NCBI RefSeq assembly: GCF_023208195.1
Contig: NZ_CP060034.1
Coordinates: forward strand, 3,038,001 to 3,102,000
Direction of reading: 5' to 3'
Source: Nocardioides sp. InS609-2
GTDB lineage: Bacteria > Actinomycetota > Actinomycetes > Propionibacteriales > Nocardioidaceae
DNA length: 64,000 nucleotides
The notes under the pieces are model-generated. The model was given only the letters and a program-made list of their open reading frames with translations, did not search any database and was not told the origin of the DNA. Shown here in pieces: positions 36,379 through 44,401 of the stretch. Every line of letters starts with the position of its first letter. The first letter of the stretch is position 1. Both the position numbers and the translations under genes were made by a program.

Positions 36379-36392
36379 ATATGTCGGCATAT
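36379..36392. promoter_or_regulatory. Short palindrome upstream of the acyl-CoA dehydrogenase
   Basis: ATATG-TCGG-CATAT lies 46 bp upstream of GTG 36333 in the only AT-rich part of the gap; a possible operator of the fused regulator. Confidence 0.35.
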
Positions 36393-36449
36393 CAGGGCGA
36401 GCGCAATCCGTGACCGCCGACGTTGCGTCATCGATCACAGCGAGGCTCT

Positions 36450-36692
36450 GTGAACGCGCACCGACCGACCGTCAGCGGCGTCGCCGAGCGCGCTGGTGTC
36501 ACGGTCGCGTCGGTGTTGCGGGCGCTCAACGGGCTCGCAGCCAGTGACGAGGTCCGGCATCGCGTCACGGAGGCGACCACCGCCCTGGGGCTGTCGGTCC
36601 AACGCGATGGCCCGTTCACTCAAGGTCCGGGCAACCTCAGCACCGCTCTGCCGGCGGCGATGTGGCCAGCGCCGACACGCTACGAGGGTTGA
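36450..36692 (+). CDS. Stub LacI-type HTH protein (80 aa)
   Basis: From GTG 36450 (GAGG upstream) the protein is a LacI-family headpiece (RPTVSGVAERAGVTVASVLRALNG, DEVRHRVTEATTALGLSV), then about 30 unrelated residues and a stop. LacI proteins normally continue for another 270 residues with a sugar-binding core, so this is a truncated gene or a minimal DNA-binding protein. Its stop lies in the -35 box of the next promoter. Confidence 0.55.
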   Translation: MNAHRPTVSGVAERAGVTVASVLRALNGLAASDEVRHRVTEATTALGLSVQRDGPFTQGPGNLSTALPAAMWPAPTRYEG

Positions 36693-36729
36693 CTTCCGTC
36701 ATGCGGAAGATAATATCCGTGATGCGAAT
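36689..36729 (+). promoter_or_regulatory. Promoter with tandem TTCCG-N5-CGGAA operators (DUF6986 gene)
   Basis: TTGACT (36689-36694), a 16-bp spacer and TAATAT (36711-36716). Operator 1 (36694-36708, TTCCG-TCATG-CGGAA) covers the spacer and a weaker copy (36715-36729, ATCCG-TGATG-CGAAT) covers the transcript start; centres are 21 bp apart. A bound dimer should repress. Confidence 0.75.
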
Positions 36730-36748
36730 AACCTACGAAGGGCACGCC

Positions 36749-38035
36749 ATGACGGACGACACCACCCTCGCGAACTCCGGCCCCTCCCGCGGCTCGGAGC
36801 GGGCCGCCGAGCTGGCCGAGAGCCTGGTCGAGCGCGTCGACACACTGCTGACCACCGCCGACGAAGCGCTGGCCGATGGCTACCCAGGGGACACCCCGGA
36901 CCGGCAGCCGGTGCACACCGTCTACGTCGCCGCCGACCGCTACCACCCCGACTTGGTGCCGGCCTGGGGTCAGGCGGCCCTCGCGGCCATCGACGAGCAC
37001 CCGGCCCTCTTCGCCGAGATCGTGGGGAGCGACGAGCTGGTCTCCCTGGTACGGGCCAAGCTCGAGGCCGAGCCGATCGAGGACCTGCGCCTTGACTTCG
37101 AGGACGGCTACGGCGACCGGGGTGACGAGGTCGAGGACGCCGACGCCGCCGCCGCCGCGACGGCGCTCGCCGCGGCAATCGAGGCGGGCACGGTAGCGCC
37201 GTACCGCGGGATCCGGTTCAAGAGCCTGGAGGCGCCGACCCGGCGCCGCGGGGTGCGGACGCTGACGTTGTTCGTCTCTCGGCTGCTCGACGAGGGCGCA
37301 CCGCTGACGGACTTCGTGGTGACGCTGCCCAAGATCACCAGCCTCGCCCAGGTCGAGGCGATGGTCGAGCTGACCGAGCGGTTGGAGGACTCCCTGGGCC
37401 TGGACGCGCACGCTCTGCGCTTCGAGCTGCAGATCGAGACCCCGCAGTCGATCATCGGCCCGGACGGCAGCGCGCTGGTCGCGCCGATGATCCACGCCGG
37501 GGCGGGTCGGGTGACGGCGCTGCACTACGGCACCTATGACTACTCGGCCTTCTGTGGCATCCCGGCGGCCCACCAGTCCATGGAGCACCCGGTCGCCGAC
37601 CACGCCAAGCTGGTCATGCAGGCCGCCGCCGCCGGCACCGGAGTCCGGCTCTCCGACGGGTCCACGAACATCTTGCCCGTAGGGGACGAGGCCGCCGTAC
37701 GCCGTGGCTGGGAGCTGCACGCGCGGCTGGTCCGGCGCTCGCTCGAGCGGGGCTACTACCAGGGCTGGGATCTGCACCCGGCCCAGTTGCCGACTCGGTT
37801 CGCAGCGACCTACGCGTTCTACCGCGAGGGCTTCGACGCGGCCGCGCTTCGGCTGCGCAACTACCTGCAGCAGACCGGGTCCAGCGTGTTGGACGAGCCG
37901 GCAACCGCCCGGGCACTCGCCGACTTCGTGGTGCGCGCGATGGACTGTGGGGCGGTGTCGCCCGCCGAGGTCGAGGCCGCCGCCGGCGTCGATGCAGTCA
38001 CCCTGACCGGGCTGGCCCGGCCGCGGCGGATGTGA
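36749..38035 (+). CDS. DUF6986 aldolase/citrate-lyase-like protein
   Basis: A 428-residue protein with a TIM-barrel pattern of the HpcH/CitE/malate-synthase group: LRLDFEDGYG (acidic metal ligands), RGIRFKSLEAPTRRRGVRTL, FVVTLPKI and FELQIETPQSI with a Glu ligand. It matches the actinobacterial DUF6986 family as I know it. It is the first gene of the purine cluster and has the cluster operator. A C-C lyase or condensing enzyme acting on glyoxylate or a related C2-C4 acid is the reasonable guess; a direct role in ureidoglycolate cleavage is not shown. Start ATG 36749 has GAAGGG. Confidence 0.72.
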   Translation: MTDDTTLANSGPSRGSERAAELAESLVERVDTLLTTADEALADGYPGDTPDRQPVHTVYVAADRYHPDLVPAWGQAALAAIDEHPALFAEIVGSDELVSLVRAKLEAEPIEDLRLDFEDGYGDRGDEVEDADAAAAATALAAAIEAGTVAPYRGIRFKSLEAPTRRRGVRTLTLFVSRLLDEGAPLTDFVVTLPKITSLAQVEAMVELTERLEDSLGLDAHALRFELQIETPQSIIGPDGSALVAPMIHAGAGRVTALHYGTYDYSAFCGIPAAHQSMEHPVADHAKLVMQAAAAGTGVRLSDGSTNILPVGDEAAVRRGWELHARLVRRSLERGYYQGWDLHPAQLPTRFAATYAFYREGFDAAALRLRNYLQQTGSSVLDEPATARALADFVVRAMDCGAVSPAEVEAAAGVDAVTLTGLARPRRM

Positions 38036-38054
38036 GCCAATTCACCTCATACCG

Positions 38055-38119
38055 TTGACGACGGCGATGAGGAGTTCTACTATTCCGGAGAACGGTAATT
38101 GATTTCCGCAAAGCGGAAA
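38055..38119 (+). promoter_or_regulatory. Promoter with tandem operators (uricase operon)
   Basis: TTGACG (38055-38060), 17-bp spacer, TACTAT (38078-38083). Operators TTCCG-GAGAA-CGGTA (38083-38097) and TTCCG-CAAAG-CGGAA (38104-38118) have centres 21 bp apart and cover the transcript start. Confidence 0.75.
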
Positions 38120-38167
38120 AGTCTTCCGGGACTGCAACCCGGGAGCAAACGCTGAGATGAGCCTGAA

Positions 38168-39094
38168 ATGAGCATCGTCCTCGGAGCAAACCAGTACGGG
38201 AAAGCCGAGAATCGCGTCGTCCGCATCTACCGCGACCCCGGTGGTGGGGGCCGCCACGAGATCCGGGACCTCAACGTCTCGACTTCGCTGCGCGGCGACT
38301 TCGAGGACGCCCACATCACCGGCGACCAGATCAAGGTGCTGCCGACCGACACCCAGAAGAACACCAGTTTCGCCTACGCCAAGGAGCACGGCGTCACCTC
38401 GCCCGAGGACTACGCGATCGCTCTCGGCACCCACTTCCTCGAAGCGGCGCCGCCGGCGTCTGGTGCGCGGATCGGGGTCGAGGAGTACGCCTGGGACCGG
38501 ATCGCTGTCGACGGCGCCGGACACGACCACGCGTTCGTGCGCCGCGGCACGGAGACCCGCACCTGTGTGGTCACCGTGGAGGGCCGTGGCGAGGGCCAGC
38601 AGGTCTGGGTTGTCTCCGGCTTCAGCGACCTAGTGGTGCTGAAGTCCACCGGCTCGGAGTTCAAGGGCTTCCTCAAGGACAAGTACACGACCTTGCAGGA
38701 GACCGACGACCGCATCATGGCCACCTCGCTGTCAGCCCGCTGGCGCTACGAGGGCACTTCGGCCAGCCGAGACGCCGACTGGGACGCGACGTACGAGGAC
38801 ATCAAGAAGATCATGATGGCCGCGTTCGCCACCACCTACAGCCGAGCGTTGCAAGAGACGCTCTACGTAATGGGCAGGGACGTCCTCCAGGCCCACCCCG
38901 AGGTGGCCGAGGTGAAGTTCTCCGCCCCCAACAAGCACCACTTCCTGGTAGATCTTTCGCCCTTCGACCTGGAAAACAACGGCGAAGTCTTCATTGCCGC
39001 AGACCGCCCCTACGGCCTCATCGAGGCAGCCCTGACCCGCGACGACGCCTCGGAGCCCGGCCTGGCCTGGCTGAGCGTCCCGGGCTTTGTCTGA
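38168..39094 (+). CDS. uox: Urate oxidase (uricase)
   Basis: A 308-residue cofactor-free uricase that turns urate into 5-hydroxyisourate. Tandem T-fold domains: GKAENRVVRIYR with the catalytic Lys, VLPTDTQKNT with the catalytic Thr, LKSTGSEFKGFLKDKYTTL, the Gln in RALQETLYVMG and NKHHFLVDLSPF. The sequence is full length. First gene of the operon uricase - permease - uraD - uraH - 8-oxoguanine deaminase. Confidence 0.96.
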   Translation: MSIVLGANQYGKAENRVVRIYRDPGGGGRHEIRDLNVSTSLRGDFEDAHITGDQIKVLPTDTQKNTSFAYAKEHGVTSPEDYAIALGTHFLEAAPPASGARIGVEEYAWDRIAVDGAGHDHAFVRRGTETRTCVVTVEGRGEGQQVWVVSGFSDLVVLKSTGSEFKGFLKDKYTTLQETDDRIMATSLSARWRYEGTSASRDADWDATYEDIKKIMMAAFATTYSRALQETLYVMGRDVLQAHPEVAEVKFSAPNKHHFLVDLSPFDLENNGEVFIAADRPYGLIEAALTRDDASEPGLAWLSVPGFV

Positions 39095-39125
39095 GCAGCC
39101 GATCCGACTCAAGTGAAGGTGTGAG

Positions 39126-41108
39126 ATGAGCAGAGTTACAACCCCGGCGACGAAGCGCGCCGTCCACCCCGTCGACGAGGTGCTGCCTGTGCAGCAGCTT
39201 GCGGTCTACGGTCTCCAGCACGTGATGGCCTTCTACGCCGGCGCCGTGATCGTCCCGATCCTGCTGGCCGGAGCGATCGGCCTGAATGAGGAACAGCTGA
39301 TTCACCTGATCAACGCTGACCTGTTCACCTGCGGCATCGCTTCGATCCTGCAGTCCGTCGGCGTCTGGAAGATCGGCGTCCGACTGCCCCTTCTCCAGGG
39401 CGTCACGTTCACCGCGGTCACGCCGATGATCATCATCGGCCTCGACAACGGCGGCGGCGTGGAGAGCCTCGTCTACATCTACGGCGCGGTTATCGTCGCC
39501 GGGCTGTTCACCCTGCTGATCGCGCCGTTCTTCTCCCAGCTGGTGCGGTTCTTCCCGCCGGTGGTCACCGGCACCGTCATCACCATCATCGGAATCACCC
39601 TGATCCCGGTGGCAGCCTTCGACGCCGGTGGCGGACAGTTCGCCTTCTTCAACCCCGACCTGGTGCCCGCGAACCTGAAGTTCGGCAGCTACACCAACCT
39701 GGCCCTGGCCACCTTCACGATCCTGGTGATCCTCGCGCTTACCCGGTTCGCCCGCGGCTTCCTCCAGACCGTCGCGGTCCTGGCGGGCCTGGTCATCGGC
39801 ACGGCCGTGGCCGCGCTGGTCAGCGACGGCTCGGGCGGCAGGGTCGCGCAGTTCGGCGCTGTCGGGGGCGCGGACTGGATCGGCTTCACCGGTCCCTTCC
39901 ACTTCGGTGCCCCGAAGTTCGCCGTCGTGCCCATCCTGCTGATGATCGTCGTCATGCTGATCACGGCGGTCGAGACCACCGGGGACGTCTACGCCACCGG
40001 CCAGATCGTGGAGAAGCCCATCGCCAAGCGTGACATCGCGGCGGCGCTGCGAGCTGATGGCCTGGCTACCTTCCTCGGCGGGGTGATGAACTCCTTTCCA
40101 TACACCTGCTTCGCGGAGAACGTGGGTCTGGTGCGGCTGACCCGGGTCAAGAGCAGATGGGTGGTGGCCACCGCGGGCGCCATCATGATCCTGCTCGGGC
40201 TGCTGCCCAAGGCAGGCGCGATCGTGGCCAGCATTCCGTCCTCGGTTCTCGGTGGTGCGGCGTTGGTCATGTTCGGCACCGTCGCCGCGGTCGGCATCCA
40301 GACCCTGGGCAGGGTCGACTTCAACAGCCACCGCAACGTCATCGTGGTGGCCGTCAGCATCGGGATCGCGATGATCCCCGTCGGTCTTCCGCAGGTCGAC
40401 GGCACCTCTGCCTTCCTGGTCGCGATGCCTGAGAACGTGCGCGCCTTCCTCAATTCCGGGATCACGACCGGGTCGATCGCGGCGATCCTGCTCAACTTGG
40501 GGTTGAACCACTTCGGTGGTCGCCCCGACCAGACGGAGGACCAGGGTCCGCGCTCGAACATAGAGGCCATCAACGCGATGTCGCGCGAGGAGTTCGTTGC
40601 CCTGGTCGCGCCGACGTACCAGGGTGATGTCGGCATCACGCAGGCCGTTGCCGACCGGCGACCCCTCGAGGACGCCAACGCGCTGCGGGCGGCGCTGCAA
40701 GACAAGTTGTTCTCCCTCGATCGGGACCAACAGCTGGCGCTGATGCGGTCCTACCCGAGCTTGGCCGGTGCCGACCTGCAGGAGCTCGACCATGCCGATC
40801 GGTCCTTCGTCGACCAGGCCACCGCCGGGCTGACGTTCCTCGGGGAGGACGAGCAGGCAGCCTTCACCGAGGTCAATGCGGCCTATCAGGAGAAGTTCGG
40901 ATTCCCGTTGATCGTGGCAGCCCGCGAGCTCACTTCCGAGCAGGTGCTCGAGCAGGCCTGGGAGCGCTTGGACAACTCGGCCACCCAGGAACACGCAGCC
41001 GCGCTGTTGGAGATCGCCAAGATCGCCAACCATCGATTGGAGGACGTGGTCGAGGACACTACTCCGATGGGGTCGACCCGGGCAGCCACATTGGTCAGGC
41101 TGCACTGA
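39126..41108 (+). CDS. NCS2 urate/xanthine-type permease fused to degenerate OHCU-decarboxylase domain
   Basis: Residues 15-470 are a nucleobase:cation symporter-2 with about 14 membrane helices: QHVMAFYAGAVIVPILLAG, NSFPYTCFAENVGLVRLTRV and SVLGGAALVMFGTVAAVGI are typical of urate/xanthine members. Residues 478-650 match the UraD fold (NAMSREEFVALVAP, DQQLALMRSYPSLAGADL, TFLGEDEQAAFTEVNAAYQEKFGF, PLIVAARELT, ALLEIAKIANHRLEDVV). The motif that should read HPxLAG reads YPSLAG (Tyr543), so the catalytic His is absent. A separate intact uraD follows. The domain is cytoplasmic and may sense or channel the pathway intermediate. GAAGGTG precedes ATG 39126. Confidence 0.88.
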   Translation: MSRVTTPATKRAVHPVDEVLPVQQLAVYGLQHVMAFYAGAVIVPILLAGAIGLNEEQLIHLINADLFTCGIASILQSVGVWKIGVRLPLLQGVTFTAVTPMIIIGLDNGGGVESLVYIYGAVIVAGLFTLLIAPFFSQLVRFFPPVVTGTVITIIGITLIPVAAFDAGGGQFAFFNPDLVPANLKFGSYTNLALATFTILVILALTRFARGFLQTVAVLAGLVIGTAVAALVSDGSGGRVAQFGAVGGADWIGFTGPFHFGAPKFAVVPILLMIVVMLITAVETTGDVYATGQIVEKPIAKRDIAAALRADGLATFLGGVMNSFPYTCFAENVGLVRLTRVKSRWVVATAGAIMILLGLLPKAGAIVASIPSSVLGGAALVMFGTVAAVGIQTLGRVDFNSHRNVIVVAVSIGIAMIPVGLPQVDGTSAFLVAMPENVRAFLNSGITTGSIAAILLNLGLNHFGGRPDQTEDQGPRSNIEAINAMSREEFVALVAPTYQGDVGITQAVADRRPLEDANALRAALQDKLFSLDRDQQLALMRSYPSLAGADLQELDHADRSFVDQATAGLTFLGEDEQAAFTEVNAAYQEKFGFPLIVAARELTSEQVLEQAWERLDNSATQEHAAALLEIAKIANHRLEDVVEDTTPMGSTRAATLVRLH

Positions 41109-41212
41109 CGAGCGGTGGAGGCCGGACGCTCGCGGCCGGCCTCCCCTCGGGACGCTGAGAAGCCAGTCATCGACAACTACGACCCAAAGCCCACTCACGT
41201 AGGGGAAGAATC

Positions 41213-41746
41213 GTGTCCGACCCGGAAGACTTCACCATGCACGACTTCAACACGATGGCCGCCAAGGACCTCCGGCCGCGGCTGCTGGCCCTGACGTCGG
41301 CACCGGAGTGGGCGGATGAGCTCTTGGCGCGTCGCCCCCACGATGACCTCGCGATGTTGCTGGCCGCCTCCGATGACCTGGTGCTCGCGTTGTCGGAGGA
41401 GCAGGTCGACGCCGCGCTGTCCGGCCATCCCCGGATCGGGGAGAAGGCGATCGGCCTGGACGAGGAGTCAGCGGCTCGCTCCGCGCGCGAGCAGTCGGGG
41501 ATGTCGCAGGCCGACGCCTCGCTGCAGCAGGCGATGGCGCGGGGCAACATCGACTACGAAGAACGGTTCGGCCGGATCTATCTCGTCGCCGCCGCTGGAC
41601 GCAGTGCCGAGGACCTGCTCGGCTACCTGGATGACCGTCTCGACAACGACCCCGACGCCGAGCTCGGCGTCGTGCGCGGCGAGCTCGCGCTCATCACCCG
41701 CCTCCGCCTGACCGCTCTGGTCCAGCCCGCACCGAGGCAGCGATGA
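41213..41746 (+). CDS. uraD: OHCU decarboxylase
   Basis: A 177-residue 2-oxo-4-hydroxy-4-carboxy-5-ureidoimidazoline decarboxylase that completes (S)-allantoin formation. The catalytic His is present in LSGHPRIGEKA and the conserved Glu in REQSGMSQAD; the NIDYEERFGRIYLVAAAGRS and ELALITRLRL segments close the fold. GTG 41213 has GGGGAAG. It overlaps uraH by 4 bases. Confidence 0.92.
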   Translation: MSDPEDFTMHDFNTMAAKDLRPRLLALTSAPEWADELLARRPHDDLAMLLAASDDLVLALSEEQVDAALSGHPRIGEKAIGLDEESAARSAREQSGMSQADASLQQAMARGNIDYEERFGRIYLVAAAGRSAEDLLGYLDDRLDNDPDAELGVVRGELALITRLRLTALVQPAPRQR

Positions 41747-42069
41747 GCATCTCCACCCACGTCCTCGACGCCGCCCAGGGCACTCCAGCGGAAGGCATGG
41801 CACTTCGCCTCGAGCGCCAGGACGGCACGGTCGTGGGTAGCGGGACCACCAACGCCGACGGGCGCTGCCCTGAGCTGACCGAGGGCCTGGTCCTCGAGGC
41901 CGGCACCTACCGGATGCGGTTCGAGACCGGGGCGTGGTTCGCCCGCACCCAGACCCCGACCTTCTATCCCGGAGTCGAGCTGGTCTTCGAGGTCGCCGAT
42001 CCTGCCGAGCACTACCACGTGCCGCTCCTTCTCAGTCCGTTCGCCTACTCCACCTACCGGGGCAGTTGA
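41743..42069 (+). CDS. uraH: 5-hydroxyisourate hydrolase
   Basis: A 108-residue transthyretin-like enzyme: ISTHVLDAAQGTPAEGM at the N terminus, TNADGRC, an internal Arg/His-bearing PFFYPGVE-like stretch (TFYPGVELVFEV), HYHVPLLLSPFAYSTYRGS at the end with the diagnostic YRGS. It hydrolyses 5-hydroxyisourate to OHCU. ATGA overlap with uraD; the next start is 5 bases past its stop. Confidence 0.96.
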   Translation: MSISTHVLDAAQGTPAEGMALRLERQDGTVVGSGTTNADGRCPELTEGLVLEAGTYRMRFETGAWFARTQTPTFYPGVELVFEVADPAEHYHVPLLLSPFAYSTYRGS

Positions 42070-42074
42070 GCGAC

Positions 42075-43487
42075 ATGAGCGGCCCGGGCGGCCAGGTGGT
42101 CATCCTCGAAGGCGGCACCGTGGCGACGATGGACGGCGCCGGTACCGGTCTCGGCGCTCACGGCGAGGAGCACGCCTCGGGGCACGTGGTGGTCCGGGAC
42201 GGGCGGATCACGGCGGTCGGCCCCGGTCCGGCCCCGGAGCCCGCGCCGGCTGACGGCGTACGCCGTGTCGACACGACCGGGTGCCTGGTCACCCCGGGGT
42301 TGGTCAACACCCACCATCACCTCTACCAGTGGGTGACGCGGGGGCTCGCAGTCGACGACGGCCTGTTCGGATGGCTGACCACCCTCTACCCGGTCTGGGG
42401 TCAGATCGACGAGGACGTCACCGGGGCGGCGGCGGCTGCCGGGCTCGGCTGGTTGGCCCGTACCGGCTGCACGACGTCGATGGATCACCACTACGTGTTC
42501 CCGTCCGACGCGGGAGACCTGCTCGGGGCGGAGATCGAGGCTGCCCGCGAGATCGGGCTCCGCTTCATGCCCACGCGTGGGTCGATGGACCTCGGCCGCT
42601 CGCAGGGCGGGCTGCCGCCCGACCACGTCGTCGAGGACATCGACACCATCCTGACCGCCACCGCCGCGGCAGTGGACGCCCATCACGACCCCGGACCAGA
42701 CTCGATGCTGCGCATCGGGGTCGCTCCCTGCTCACCGTTCTCGGTCACGGCCGAGCTGCTCGCCGAGTCGGCGCAGCTGGCGCGCGACCGTGGAGTGCGC
42801 CTGCACACCCACCTGGCCGAGACCCAGGACGAGTCCGACTTCTGTGCCGAACGCTTCGCGATGTCGCCGGTCGACTACCTGGGCTCGTTGGGCTGGCTGG
42901 GTCCCGACGTGTGGTTCGCCCACGGCATCCACTTCGACGACGCCCAGATCGCCACGCTGGCCCGCAGCGGCACCGGGGTCGCACATTGCCCGTCGTCCAA
43001 CGCCCGGCTGGGCGCCGGGATCTGCCGGCTCCGCGACCTCCGGGCAGCCGGCGTACCCGTGGGGCTGGGTGTCGACGGCGCCGCCAGCAATGAGGCGAGC
43101 TCGCTGATCGAGGAGGCCCGACACGCGCTGCTCTTCGCCCGGGCCACGGGAGGCCCCGAGGCCTTGACAGTTCGCGACGCCTTGCACGCCGCGACCATCG
43201 GCGGTGCCCGCACCCTCGGCTGGGATGACCAGATCGGGTCGCTCGAGGTGGGCAAACAGGCCGATCTCGCCGTCTGGCGGCTGGACACGCTGCCGCACGC
43301 CGACATCGTCGACCCGGTAGCCGCGCTGGTGCTGGGCGCGTCGCCGCCCCTGGACCTGCTACTGGTCGCCGGCCGGCCCGTCGTCGAGCAGAACCGGCTG
43401 GTCCGCGCCGACGAGGACGAGCTGCGGGCCCGTGCCCTGCAGCAGCACCGTCGCCTGATGAGCAGGGCCCGGATCTCCGGTCGATGA
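42075..43487 (+). CDS. 8-oxoguanine deaminase (amidohydrolase)
   Basis: A 470-residue metal-dependent deaminase. NTHHHLYQWVTRG (metal-binding His-x-His and the HLYQ feature of 8-oxoguanine deaminases), LHTHLAET, FAHGIHF and GVDGAASN give the usual His/His/His/His/Asp set. It makes urate from 8-oxoguanine, which feeds directly into the uricase encoded in the same operon. A related hydroxydechloroatrazine-type or isocytosine activity is possible but less fitting. Start ATG 42075. Confidence 0.87.
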   Translation: MSGPGGQVVILEGGTVATMDGAGTGLGAHGEEHASGHVVVRDGRITAVGPGPAPEPAPADGVRRVDTTGCLVTPGLVNTHHHLYQWVTRGLAVDDGLFGWLTTLYPVWGQIDEDVTGAAAAAGLGWLARTGCTTSMDHHYVFPSDAGDLLGAEIEAAREIGLRFMPTRGSMDLGRSQGGLPPDHVVEDIDTILTATAAAVDAHHDPGPDSMLRIGVAPCSPFSVTAELLAESAQLARDRGVRLHTHLAETQDESDFCAERFAMSPVDYLGSLGWLGPDVWFAHGIHFDDAQIATLARSGTGVAHCPSSNARLGAGICRLRDLRAAGVPVGLGVDGAASNEASSLIEEARHALLFARATGGPEALTVRDALHAATIGGARTLGWDDQIGSLEVGKQADLAVWRLDTLPHADIVDPVAALVLGASPPLDLLLVAGRPVVEQNRLVRADEDELRARALQQHRRLMSRARISGR

Positions 43488-43500
43488 ACACTCCGTGGCC

Positions 43501-43565
43501 TTGACCCCTGCGGCGGGGACGGCGTAGTCTTCGTGTCAACGGAAAAAGAATTCCACAAAGCGGAA
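43501..43565 (+). promoter_or_regulatory. Promoter with tandem operators (glyoxylate operon)
   Basis: TTGACC (43501-43506), 18-bp spacer, TAGTCT (43525-43530). Operators TTCGT-GTCAA-CGGAA (43530-43544) and TTCCA-CAAAG-CGGAA (43551-43565) have centres 21 bp apart; the second overlaps the ribosome site of hyi. Confidence 0.7.
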
Positions 43566-43573
43566 AGGTGCCC

Positions 43574-44401
43574 ATGACTGACCACGGCATCAGATACCTG
43601 GCGAACTGCTCGATGCTCTTCACCGAGCGGCCCTTGCTGGAGCGCCCCCAAGCAGCCAAGGACGCCGGCTTCGACGCCATCGAGTTCTGGTGGCCCTGGC
43701 CGGACCAGCCCGTCCCCGGCGATGGCGAGGTCGACTCCTTCGTGAGCGCTGTGCGGGAGGCCGACGTCCAGCTCGTCGGACTGAACTTCTTCGCCGGCGA
43801 CCTGGCCGGACCTGACTGCGGGGTGCTGTCCATCCCCGCGCGGGCCACCGAGTTCCGCGACAACGTCGACGTCACGGTTGGCATCGGTGCACAGCTGGGA
43901 GTCTCCGGCTTCAACGCGCTCTTCGGCAACCGCGTCGACGAGGCCTCGCCCGAGGAGCAGGACGAGCTCGGGCGTGAGCAGCTCGGACTCGCCGCGACCG
44001 CCGCGGGCCGGATCGGCGCCACCGTGCTGGTCGAATCGGTCAGCGGGCCCAAGCCCTACCCGCTGCGCACCGCCGCCGACAGCGCGGCGGTCGTGGCCGA
44101 CGTCCGCACGGCCGGTCACGACAACATCGGCTTCCTGTGCGACCTGTTCCACCTGGCCAACAACGGCGACGACGTCAGCGCGGCCATCGCGGCGTACGCC
44201 GACCTGATCGCCCATGTCCAGATCGCCGACTGCCCCGGCCGCGGCGAGCCCGGGACGGGCGACCTCGACCTCGACAAGCTGTTGGGCGACCTGCTCGCCC
44301 GCGGCTACGACGGGTGGGTCGGCCTGGAGTACAAGCCGACCACCGACACCGAAGCCAGCCTGGCCTGGCTGCCCACCCCTCGAAGGAGTTCCCACGCATG
44401 A
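43574..44401 (+). CDS. hyi: Hydroxypyruvate isomerase
   Basis: A 275-residue TIM-barrel enzyme: YLANCSMLFTERPLLERPQAAKDAGFDAIEFWWPW, LNFFAGDLAGPDCGVLS, LVESVSGPKPYPL, FLCDLFHLANNGDD, HVQIADCPGRGEPGTGDLD and GLEYKPT carry the metal-binding Glu, Asp, His and Glu. It interconverts hydroxypyruvate and tartronate semialdehyde. Start ATG 43574 is preferred over GTG 43568 (GGAAAGGTG upstream). It overlaps glxR by 4 bases. Confidence 0.93.
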   Translation: MTDHGIRYLANCSMLFTERPLLERPQAAKDAGFDAIEFWWPWPDQPVPGDGEVDSFVSAVREADVQLVGLNFFAGDLAGPDCGVLSIPARATEFRDNVDVTVGIGAQLGVSGFNALFGNRVDEASPEEQDELGREQLGLAATAAGRIGATVLVESVSGPKPYPLRTAADSAAVVADVRTAGHDNIGFLCDLFHLANNGDDVSAAIAAYADLIAHVQIADCPGRGEPGTGDLDLDKLLGDLLARGYDGWVGLEYKPTTDTEASLAWLPTPRRSSHA

